Shown: positions 1 through 5,129 of the stretch, piece by piece
How positions within the stretch are numbered: the stretch's first letter is position 1
Layout of the letters: every line of letters starts with the position of its first letter
From: Shewanellaceae bacterium
Lineage (GTDB): Bacteria > Pseudomonadota > Gammaproteobacteria > Enterobacterales > Shewanellaceae
Length of the DNA stretch: 5,129 nt
Reading direction: 5' to 3'
NCBI GenBank assembly: GCA_016779685.1
Contig: JADHND010000127.1
Location: 1-5,129 of the forward strand
Position numbers and translations under genes: made by a program
The notes under the pieces: model-generated
Seen by the model: only the letters and a program-made list of their open reading frames with translations
Database searches by the model: none
Told to the model about the DNA's origin: nothing

Positions 1-864
1 ACCGAAAGCCCGTAGAATTTGATTTAATATCCCAAGGGTAATCGCTCCAGCCAAAATAGTAGGCGCCATTGCAATGTAGGGTACGATGACAGCAAACTGC
101 AAATATGACCACTTAGCAATATCAAAATAAAGATAATTTAGATAGATCGTGTAATAATTTTTTCGAATATGGTCAAATAAGCTTGCCGCTGTTGGGGGAT
201 CAGCTCGATTGACATCGTCCTCACCGATAACCAACTCTTTGCGATAGGCCGCTTCAACTTTTTGATTGTTAAATTCAAGTCCAGGTAAACGAATGCCTAC
301 CACGGCAAGTAAAGCAGTGCCGCAGGAAGCTGAAATAAGCGCCAAATAAATGAGGCCATGGTCAACATGACCTATCCAAGGAAATTCATGAATATGCGCA
401 CTGAGTTCCCAAAGCAAGGGTAAGAAAGCCGCTAGTATCATCAATGAGTTCATAAAGGCAACGCCTAACCCCTCAACAATACGTGCAAAACGCATCGTAT
501 CTTCTTGAACACGCTGCGAAGCGCCTTCTATGTGCCGCACATGGAACCAGTGATCCATGTAATAGTTATTCATCGCCGTTCGCCATCGAAATACATAGTG
601 TCTAATAAAAAATTCCAGACAAACGCTCAATAGAACAATGGTCAGCGCTATCGAAAAAAAGTCGGCAAAAAACCCAATAAAGTGTTCAAACGAAATACTA
701 TTGGGCTCTGAAAGGGCTTGTTGAAGGACGTTATAAAAACCTCCAAACCATTTGTTGATTTCAACATCGAGTTGAACTTTGTACCAAGTTGCGGACAGAA
801 TAAACAAGGTGCCTAAAACAGACCATCTAAACCACTTCTTGTTTAAAAAAAAGGATCGAAACAT
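1..864 (-). CDS. SbmA/BacA-family peptide transporter, short form, C-terminus cut by window edge
   Basis: This reading frame has 288 codons without a stop and leaves the window at the left edge. It matches E. coli SbmA over most of its length, as recalled from memory. Shared stretches are HYVFRWRTAMN (residues 89-99), HIEGASQRVQEDTMRF (111-126), LLAVVGIRLPGLEF (185-198), VEAAYRKELV (203-212) and the GEDD block (214-217). Hydrophobic segments lie near 13-27, 66-88, 132-155, 170-190 and 256-280, so it is an inner-membrane protein. SbmA and BacA are proton-driven importers of antimicrobial peptides and other compounds, and they resemble the membrane part of ABC exporters but lack an ATPase domain. 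The start MFRSFF resembles the start of SbmA, but the protein then goes straight to the segment that lies about 75 residues further on in SbmA, so it lacks the extra N-terminal membrane region. About 45 C-terminal residues should lie outside the window. The ATG at 864 is preferred over an in-frame ATG at 906 because it has an AGGGA site. Family is confident; substrate is unknown. Confidence 0.88.
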   Translation of the reverse strand, partial: MFRSFFLNKKWFRWSVLGTLFILSATWYKVQLDVEINKWFGGFYNVLQQALSEPNSISFEHFIGFFADFFSIALTIVLLSVCLEFFIRHYVFRWRTAMNNYYMDHWFHVRHIEGASQRVQEDTMRFARIVEGLGVAFMNSLMILAAFLPLLWELSAHIHEFPWIGHVDHGLIYLALISASCGTALLAVVGIRLPGLEFNNQKVEAAYRKELVIGEDDVNRADPPTAASLFDHIRKNYYTIYLNYLYFDIAKWSYLQFAVIVPYIAMAPTILAGAITLGILNQILRAFG

Positions 865-870
865 AACGCT

Positions 871-875
871 TCCCT
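871..875 (-). promoter_or_regulatory. Ribosome-binding site of the SbmA-like gene
   Basis: AGGGA on the minus strand lies 6 nt before the ATG at 864. It decides between that start and the in-frame ATG at 906, which has no comparable site. The 864 start also gives the MFRSFF N-terminus that resembles SbmA. Confidence 0.6.
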
Positions 876-929
876 GCTTAATAATGTATCTGTTATGAGC
901 GACCATCCATTGGCAGCTCTTGTTTTCAA

Positions 930-2225
930 CTAAGCCATAGGATGCTTAAGAATCATGGTTTCAACACGATCAGGGCCTGTTGAAATGATATCAATCGGTG
1001 TTTCTAATAGCGTTTCTAGACGCTTAATATAAGCACGCGCATTCTGTGGTAACTGTTCTAATTGAGTGAGTCCTTCGGTCGTTTCTTGCCATCCTGGCAT
1101 ATATTCATACACAGGCTCAACACGCTCATAATCTTCTGAAGCCATTGGTGGAACCGTTTCAATGTGACCTTCAGGATAGCGATACCCAACACAGATTCCA
1201 ACTTGTTCCAGGCCATCGAGCACATCCAGTTTGGTTAAACACAAACCACTGATGCTGTTAATCTGCACCGAGCGCCGCATCGCAACGATATCAATCCATC
1301 CTGGACGACGTTTACGACCCGTGGTGGCACCAAACTCGTGACCACGCTCTCCGAGATAATCTCCAATTTCATTGTCCAGTTCTGTTGGAAATGGTCCAGC
1401 ACCTACGCGAGTGGTATATGCTTTCATTATGCCAAGCACGTAATCCAAATGGCACGGTCCAAAACCTGACCCTGTGGCAACACCACCTGCGGTGGTATTC
1501 GATGAAGTCACGTATGGATACGTACCGTGATCAACGTCCAATAAAGTGCCTTGCGCACCCTCGAATAAAATCACTTCCTGTTTTTTTCTAGCTTGATCAA
1601 GTAAAGACGTCACGTCCACAATCATCGTTCTCAGGAGGTCTGAATAGGACAACAGTTCTGCCTTTGTTTCCTCAAAATCAACAGGCGCCGCGTTGTAATA
1701 ATGAGTCAGCATAAAGTTATGATAATGCATCAATTCAGACAATTTTTCTTCAAGACGAACCGGATCCAGTAGATCTCCTATGCGTAATCCACGGCGAGCA
1801 ACCTTGTCTTCGTACGCAGGTCCGATGCCACGGCCTGTTGTGCCAATCGCTTTTTTACCGCGTGCTAGCTCGCGGGCCTGATCGATAGCGATATGAATCG
1901 GTAAAATAACCGGACAAGCTTCGCTGATCAATAGGCGCTTTTCGAGCACAACACCGCGCTCTCGTAACATATTCATTTCTTTGGTCAGAGCCGCTAGAGA
2001 AACGACCACGCCATTACCAATGACACAGGTAACAGAATCACGCAAAATACCAGAAGGTATTAGGTGCAAAATGGTCTTCTCACCATTAATGACCAAAGTA
2101 TGTCCGGCGTTATGCCCTCCCTGATACCGCACCACATAACTGGCTTTATCTGTCAACAAATCAACGATCTTACCTTTACCCTCGTCACCCCACTGAGTTC
2201 CGAGCACAACCAAGTTTTTATTCAT
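930..2225 (-). CDS. purA: Adenylosuccinate synthetase
   Basis: This cytoplasmic enzyme makes adenylosuccinate from IMP and aspartate using GTP, the first committed step from IMP to AMP. The 431-residue protein is close to E. coli PurA (432) and aligns with it from end to end. Visible motifs are the GDEGKGK phosphate loop (13-19) with catalytic Asp14, His42 in GGHNAGH (36-42), GTTGRGIGPAYEDK (128-141), Arg144 in VARR (the IMP contact supplied by the partner subunit in the family), FEGAQG (221-226), the TTGRKRR aspartate-binding loop (301-307), TKLD for guanine recognition (331-334) and STGPDR near the end. No key residue is missing. The frame extends upstream to an ATG at 2252 and a TTG at 2255. 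The ATG at 2225 is chosen because it gives the family N-terminus (MNKNLVVLGTQWGDEG), although its ribosome-binding site is weak. The gene ends in TAG. The next gene starts 65 nt on with no clear terminator between, so co-transcription is possible. Confidence 0.97.
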   Translation of the reverse strand: MNKNLVVLGTQWGDEGKGKIVDLLTDKASYVVRYQGGHNAGHTLVINGEKTILHLIPSGILRDSVTCVIGNGVVVSLAALTKEMNMLRERGVVLEKRLLISEACPVILPIHIAIDQARELARGKKAIGTTGRGIGPAYEDKVARRGLRIGDLLDPVRLEEKLSELMHYHNFMLTHYYNAAPVDFEETKAELLSYSDLLRTMIVDVTSLLDQARKKQEVILFEGAQGTLLDVDHGTYPYVTSSNTTAGGVATGSGFGPCHLDYVLGIMKAYTTRVGAGPFPTELDNEIGDYLGERGHEFGATTGRKRRPGWIDIVAMRRSVQINSISGLCLTKLDVLDGLEQVGICVGYRYPEGHIETVPPMASEDYERVEPVYEYMPGWQETTEGLTQLEQLPQNARAYIKRLETLLETPIDIISTGPDRVETMILKHPMA

Positions 2226-2251
2226 AATACCGTACACATTACCATTTAACA

Positions 2252-2344
2252 TCAAAAATTAATCGTATGGCTCATCCCTAAACATAATCTCCAGATGGAA
2301 TCGACTTCTCTTACTTGTTGCGCCGCGACTCGAATAAATTGCAT
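2252..2344 (-). other. Candidate 30-codon leader ORF before purA
   Basis: An ATG at 2344 opens a 30-residue frame beginning MQFIRVAAQQ and ending HTINF. Its TGA stop (2254-2252) overlaps by one base an ATG (2252-2250) that is in frame with purA, ten codons including that ATG before the conserved PurA start. A TGATG overlap is a usual arrangement for translational coupling. Against it, no good ribosome-binding site precedes the ATG, the peptide resembles nothing I recognise, and a 30-codon frame is short enough to arise by chance. It is listed as a candidate only. Confidence 0.15.
2259..2285 (-). other. Candidate 8-codon leader ORF before purA
   Basis: The frame MFRDEPYD followed by TAA is preceded by GGAG at 2292-2289, only 3 nt from its ATG, which is tighter than usual spacing. 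It ends 33 nt before the chosen purA start. It lies inside the 30-codon candidate in another frame, so at most one of the two is likely to be used. The GGAG is the best ribosome-binding motif between hflC and purA, which is the main reason to record it. Confidence 0.12.
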
Positions 2345-2411
2345 GTATCCAAGATCTGGGCAGCGCTATAAAGCATACTAATTTTTTCAAGTCATTCCTT
2401 AATCAATCAGT

Positions 2412-2442
2412 AGGCTTTTCAATCAAGATGGCAAAACAGCCT
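2412..2442 (-). other. Weak imperfect hairpin between hflC and purA
   Basis: AGGCT pairs with AGCCT, and the adjoining T-rich and A-rich runs extend the stem to about eight pairs around one bulged base, leaving a loop of about 14 nt. On the minus strand no T-run follows, so it is not a rho-independent terminator for the hfl genes. On the plus strand it is followed by CTTTTAA, but no plus-strand gene exists to be terminated. Confidence 0.25.
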
Positions 2443-2462
2443 CTTTTAAGCATCGCTAATTG

Positions 2463-2497
2463 ACTGAAGACAACTTAGCTTCCACGTTGCCTTCAGC
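2463..2497 (-). other. Hairpin just downstream of hflC
   Basis: On the minus strand CTGAAGGCAAC is followed, after an 11-nt loop, by GTTGTCTTCAG. This makes an 11-pair stem with one G-U pair, and a further G-U pair closes the base. It begins 14 nt after the hflC stop codon. It lacks a T-run on either strand, so it is not a typical intrinsic terminator. It could protect the 3' end of the hflKC message, be a processing site, or assist a rho-dependent stop. The pairing is certain from the sequence; the function is inference. Confidence 0.5.
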
Positions 2498-2511
2498 ATC
2501 AAAATGATATG

Positions 2512-3402
2512 CTAGCGACGAGCAGACTTACCAGTTTTGCTATGCATGTATTTAAAAAAGTCACTGTCTGGAGACAACACCATGATGTCCTCTTTACTGT
2601 GGAACGAGGACATATAGGCGTCTAAGCTTCTTAAAAAGCTGAAGAAGTCAGCGTCTTTTCGGTAAGACTTCGCATAAATTGAAGCGGCTTTAGCGTCACC
2701 AGAACCTCGAATTGTAAGAGCATTCTTTTCCGCTTCAGCCAACATCACAGTAATACCTGCATCGGCTGTTGCTTTGATGATTTCGGCTTGTTCTTTACCT
2801 TGCGAACGATGTTCTTTAGCAACGGCTTGCCGTTCTGCCCGCATACGAGCAAAGATACTTTCACTTACTTCACGTGGTAAATTAATTTGTTTAACACGTA
2901 CGTCTATCACCTCAATACCTAAGTCAACAGCACTTTTAGAGGCGCTAATTAAAGCTTCTATTTGCAACTCATCTCGACTTCCTGACACAATCTCTTTGAT
3001 CTGCCGAGAACCAAATTCACTACGCAAACCATTGTTAATTTTACTTTCCAACAAAGCCTCAGCAGCCAATTTATTGCCGCCACCTGTCGCCAAGTAAAAG
3101 GCTTCAAAATCAGAGATACGCCACTTGACGTATGAATCTACAATCAAGTCCTTTTTTTCTGCGGTTACAAACCGATCAGGCTGACCGTCAAGCGTTTGAA
3201 GTCTTGCATCCATAAACCGAGGTTTATCAATAAATGGTATTTTAAATTGCAGGCCTGGCTCATAAACTCGAGTTTGATTGTCGTCTTTTATCAGTTTACT
3301 AAACCGCGACACCACAGCGCGTTCACCTTCTTTTACGGTAAATAGGCTGCTGACCATAATGAAAACGGCAATTAAGCCAGCAAGTAATCTAATAGGTATC
3401 AT
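2512..3402 (-). CDS. hflC: HflC, SPFH-domain subunit of the HflKC-FtsH complex
   Basis: HflC pairs with HflK in the inner membrane to form a large cage around the FtsH protease, limiting its access to membrane substrates. The family has a short cytoplasmic N-terminus, one membrane segment and a periplasmic body. Here the membrane segment is about residues 4-21, followed by the SPFH/band 7 domain beginning FTVKEGERAVV. Characteristic blocks are YEPGLQFKIPFID (47-59), DRFVTAEKKDLIVDSYVKWRISDF (77-99), IDVRVKQINLP (166-176) and RMRAERQAVAKEHRSQG (186-202). A charged helical region follows, then the conserved tail VLSPDSDFFKYM (275-286). At 296 residues it is shorter than E. coli HflC (334); the loss is concentrated near residues 154-160, where E. 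coli has an insertion of about 40 residues. The start has a strong GGGAGGA site. It lies 3 nt after hflK, which indicates one operon. Confidence 0.96.
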   Translation of the reverse strand: MIPIRLLAGLIAVFIMVSSLFTVKEGERAVVSRFSKLIKDDNQTRVYEPGLQFKIPFIDKPRFMDARLQTLDGQPDRFVTAEKKDLIVDSYVKWRISDFEAFYLATGGGNKLAAEALLESKINNGLRSEFGSRQIKEIVSGSRDELQIEALISASKSAVDLGIEVIDVRVKQINLPREVSESIFARMRAERQAVAKEHRSQGKEQAEIIKATADAGITVMLAEAEKNALTIRGSGDAKAASIYAKSYRKDADFFSFLRSLDAYMSSFHSKEDIMVLSPDSDFFKYMHSKTGKSARR

Positions 3403-3405
3403 GCT

Positions 3406-4548
3406 TTAATTCCTCCCTTGCCTTACTTGGTCACCACGTAAGCTCCGACCAAAACTGGCGGGGTTTGATGGCACTGTCTCTGTAATCGTGTTGTTCATTT
3501 TTTGCTCATTGGTGATAGCTTGATTCGACTTCACTTGATTCGATTTTGAGATAATTTTATCCAAGGGTAGATAGAGCATATTTCCGCTGCCTTTGGTGTC
3601 AACCAATACTTTTGTGGTGTGTAAAAAAACCGCTGCCATCGCTTCAATATATAAGCGATCTCGGGTCACATTTGGCGCTGCTCTATATTCAGGTAACAGT
3701 TTAAGAAAACGGGCAACTTTACCTTCGGCTTCGAGCTCTACCCGCTGACTATAAGCTATCGCATCTTGTTCCATACGCTTAGCAAGACCACGCGCAATGG
3801 GTTCTTTTTCTCTGGCGTATGCTTCAGCTTCGCGAATATAACGTTCCTCATCTTCTTGCGCAGAAATAGCATCATCAAATGCATCTTTCACTTCTTCAGG
3901 CGGTCTTGCGGGCAAAAAGTTAACATCAACAATGGTCAAGCCAAGTTGATAGGGTTCGACAATACGCTGAAGTTCATCACGGGTATCTTGACGTATTTTT
4001 TCTCGTCCGGTCGTCAAAATATCATCCATAATGTTATGCCCAATGACGTAGCGTAAAGCGCTGTCGACGGCTTCGCGCAAACTGCTGTTGGCATCTGTCA
4101 CACTAAACAGATAATGATAAGGATTGGTCACTCTATATTGTACTTCCATCTCAACACGCACGACATTTTCATCTTGCGTCAGCATACTACCGCTTGCCGG
4201 CTGGGTACGGGTATTGTTGATATCAATCGGAATGACATTATCAATAAATGTTGGCTTCCAATGTAGTCCAGGGTCGACTTCGTCAACGTACTTTCCAAAT
4301 CTTAACACCACGCCACGCTCAGCCTCTTTTACTGTGTAAAAACCGGAAATAAACCAGATTGCCACAACAGCGCCGAGAATTAACCCAATGAATTGATTAT
4401 TAAATTGGGGCGTTCCACCCATATTACCTTTACCGTTCCCAAAACGCTTAAAGATGTTTTTTAAGACATCATCTAAATCAGGTGGGCCTTGATTCTTTTT
4501 TCCACCCCAAGGGTCATTGCCTTTGTTACCAGGTTCATTCCAAGCCAT
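3406..4548 (-). CDS. hflK: HflK, SPFH-domain subunit of the HflKC-FtsH complex
   Basis: HflK is the partner of HflC in the membrane complex that holds and modulates FtsH. The 380-residue protein starts with the family signature MAWNEPG and a glycine-rich cytoplasmic segment containing DPWGG and QGPPDLDD (residues 1-50). One membrane segment follows (about 53-70), then the SPFH/band 7 domain from FYTVKEAERGVVLRFGKY. Further conserved blocks are VDPGLHWKPTFID (91-103), DENVVRVEMEVQYRVTNP (126-143), DVNFLPARPPEEVKDAFDDAI (208-228), YIREAEAYA (237-245) within a charged helical region, and KVARFLKLLPEYRAAP (277-292). The C-terminal 45 or so residues are low-complexity and polar, shorter than in E. 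coli HflK (419 in total), and contain a KSNQV/KSNQA duplication. The ATG has a GGAGA site 5 nt upstream (4554-4558). The hflX stop lies 45 nt before it with no terminator, so both are probably in one transcript. Confidence 0.97.
   Translation of the reverse strand: MAWNEPGNKGNDPWGGKKNQGPPDLDDVLKNIFKRFGNGKGNMGGTPQFNNQFIGLILGAVVAIWFISGFYTVKEAERGVVLRFGKYVDEVDPGLHWKPTFIDNVIPIDINNTRTQPASGSMLTQDENVVRVEMEVQYRVTNPYHYLFSVTDANSSLREAVDSALRYVIGHNIMDDILTTGREKIRQDTRDELQRIVEPYQLGLTIVDVNFLPARPPEEVKDAFDDAISAQEDEERYIREAEAYAREKEPIARGLAKRMEQDAIAYSQRVELEAEGKVARFLKLLPEYRAAPNVTRDRLYIEAMAAVFLHTTKVLVDTKGSGNMLYLPLDKIISKSNQVKSNQAITNEQKMNNTITETVPSNPASFGRSLRGDQVRQGRN
3411..3417 (-). promoter_or_regulatory. Ribosome-binding site of hflC inside the hflK 3' end
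   Basis: GGGAGGA lies 8 nt before the hflC ATG and also encodes the last residues of HflK (GRN). Ribosomes finishing hflK therefore cross the hflC initiation site. This suggests coupled synthesis of two proteins that assemble with each other in equal amounts. It also fixes the hflC start. Confidence 0.8.
3519..3548 (-). repeat. 15-bp tandem duplication in the hflK tail
   Basis: Two adjacent 15-bp units (3519-3533 and 3534-3548) share 12 of 15 bases, both beginning CTTGATTCGA on the plus strand. They encode most of KSNQV-KSNQA at HflK residues 335-344. The unit is a multiple of three, so the frame is kept. It lies in the poorly conserved polar tail, where length changes are likely tolerated. 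Confidence 0.6.
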
Positions 4549-4572
4549 GTAGTTCTCCAGTTTCTGTTGCTT

Positions 4573-4593
4573 GTTAAATCAATGAAATTTAAC
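4573..4593 (-). other. AT-rich inverted repeat between hflX and hflK
   Basis: GTTAAAT and ATTTAAC form a perfect 7-bp inverted repeat around a 7-nt loop, starting directly after the hflX TAA. The stem is AT-rich and has no following T-run, so it is weak as RNA and not a terminator. It could be chance or a minor processing site. Confidence 0.2.
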
Positions 4594-5129
4594 TTAGATC
4601 ATTGTATCCGATAATTCTATAAATTTCTCTATTTCTTGTGCTGTTTCTTTGCGTAACTTCAGCCAATTGACTTTAGACAACTTTACATGGATACGCTGAC
4701 ATCCTTCATCATCGTATTCTTGTTTAAGAACATCGCTATATCGATACAACAAACCAGCAAAACGTGCGGCTGTAGCCGGAAAGCAAAAAGTCATGCTCAT
4801 ACGTTGGATAGATAGTTTTTTTAACATAGCATCCGACAATAAGCTTATCCCTTTTTTATCTCTTGCAGACAACCAGACACCTACAGGATTCATATCGTTA
4901 TCATACTCTGTATACGTTATTGGATCCGAGAGTCGGTCAATTTTATTGTAAACTATAAGCTGAGGAATATGAGCAGCACCTATTTGCGCTAATACGCTGT
5001 CGACACTTATTTGATTTTCTTTGTAATTAGCGTCTGAAATATCAATAACATGCAAAAGCAAATCAGCCTGAGCCACTTCTTGTAAAGTTGCTTTAAATGA
5101 AACAATAAGCTCATGCGGCAAATGACGGA
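4594..5129 (-). CDS. hflX: Ribosome-associated GTPase HflX, C-terminal part
   Basis: HflX is a GTPase that binds the 50S subunit and splits stalled or heat-damaged 70S ribosomes. Only the last 177 residues are in the window; the N-terminal domain and the G1-G3 motifs lie beyond the right edge. The first visible residues, RHLPHELIVSFKATLQE, correspond to the segment right after the G3 motif in E. coli HflX (RHLPHDLVAAFKATLQE). The G4 motif NKID is at fragment residues 61-64 (4936-4947) and the G5 motif SA at 87-88. The remaining ~90 residues contain the RFAGLLYRYSDVL helix and end ...FIELSDTMI, like the small C-terminal domain of the family. A TTG at 5121 opens an apparent ORF but is an internal leucine codon, not a start. 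The gene has no visible defect and is expected to be complete outside the window. Confidence 0.94.
   Translation of the reverse strand, partial: RHLPHELIVSFKATLQEVAQADLLLHVIDISDANYKENQISVDSVLAQIGAAHIPQLIVYNKIDRLSDPITYTEYDNDMNPVGVWLSARDKKGISLLSDAMLKKLSIQRMSMTFCFPATAARFAGLLYRYSDVLKQEYDDEGCQRIHVKLSKVNWLKLRKETAQEIEKFIELSDTMI

Larger units (their letters stand above)
2226..2511 (-). other. hflC-purA intergenic region, probable purA leader
   Basis: This 286-nt gap is long compared with the 45-nt and 3-nt gaps upstream in the same gene block. E. coli has yjeT here, and some other gammaproteobacteria have hisZ. No frame encodes a YjeT-like hydrophobic protein or any HisZ-like piece. From hflC towards purA it holds a good hairpin (2463-2497), a weak bulged hairpin (2412-2442), an AT-rich stretch around 2360-2400 that could contain a promoter, and two overlapping short ORFs (2252-2344 and 2259-2285). 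No PurR-type operator (ACGCAAACGTTTGCGT-like) was seen. A separate purA promoter is plausible from the spacing alone, but no hexamer pair with normal spacing stands out. Confidence 0.5.

Noticed and set aside
865..929. Terminator between purA and the SbmA-like gene
   Set aside because: No GC-rich stem followed by a T-run is present in these 65 nt.
1385..1591. Plus-strand ORF inside purA
   Set aside because: It is antisense to a full-length conserved enzyme gene and its translation resembles no known protein.
2310..2340. T-arm-like TTCGAGTC motif suggesting a tRNA gene on the minus strand
   Set aside because: The flanking bases do not form the five-pair T stem, and no matching acceptor, D or anticodon arms are found nearby.
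2350..2400. Possible purA promoter (TTGAAA with TATAGC on the minus strand)
   Set aside because: The spacing between the two hexamers is only 14 nt, and other pairings give 19-20 nt or poor hexamers. A promoter in this AT-rich stretch is possible but cannot be supported.
2456..2509. Protein-like frame just after hflC (reads YHFDAEGNVEAKLSSVN then TAG)
   Set aside because: It looks like coding sequence, but its frame is closed by stops inside hflC and has no start except an internal GTG. It overlaps the hairpin. A frameshifted hflC tail is unlikely because HflC ends normally after SPDSDFFKYM.
2774..3097. Plus-strand 107-codon ORF inside hflC
   Set aside because: It is antisense to conserved hflC codons, lacks family resemblance and has no regulatory context.
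3766..4339. Two plus-strand ORFs inside hflK (3766-4056 and 4124-4339)
   Set aside because: Both are antisense shadows of the conserved SPFH-domain coding sequence.
5119..5121. TTG as the start of a separate 175-codon gene
   Set aside because: It encodes the leucine of RHLPHEL, a conserved internal HflX segment. The reading frame continues to the window edge.

Overview
The window reads as part of a gammaproteobacterial chromosome, moderately AT-rich by eye. All five genes lie on the minus strand, so transcription runs from the right end of the window to the left. The order is hflX (C-terminal part only), hflK, hflC, purA, then an SbmA/BacA-type transporter (N-terminal and middle part only). 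This is the conserved gammaproteobacterial hfl-purA block. In E. coli it is hfq-hflX-hflK-hflC-yjeT-purA. The close protein matches (recalled, not searched) and the gene order support the class, but I cannot name a genus.

Right part (3406-5129): hflX enters at the right edge without its start, G1-G3 motifs or N-terminal domain. It ends 45 nt before hflK. hflK and hflC are 3 nt apart, and the strong ribosome-binding site of hflC lies inside the last codons of hflK, so the two partners are probably made by coupled translation. HflK and HflC form the inner-membrane SPFH complex that surrounds and modulates the FtsH protease. HflX is a ribosome-associated GTPase. The group therefore serves protein quality control and stress response.

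Middle (2226-2511): a 286-nt gap separates hflC from purA. The small yjeT (DUF2065) gene of E. coli and the hisZ gene found here in some other gammaproteobacteria are both absent. The gap holds a good hairpin just after hflC, a weaker second hairpin, and two overlapping short ORFs directly before purA that are only candidates. No convincing promoter or rho-independent terminator was found.

Left part (1-2225): purA encodes a full-length adenylosuccinate synthetase with every expected motif. After a 65-nt gap comes a membrane protein closely related to SbmA/BacA, the peptide-antibiotic uptake family. It is a short form lacking roughly the first 75 residues of E. coli SbmA, and it runs off the left edge.

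The window is mostly ordinary core genome. The parts worth a second look are the hflC-purA leader region, the short SbmA-type protein beside purA, and a 15-bp tandem duplication in the hflK tail. I see no CRISPR array, insertion sequence, tRNA or rRNA gene, or phage or defence gene.
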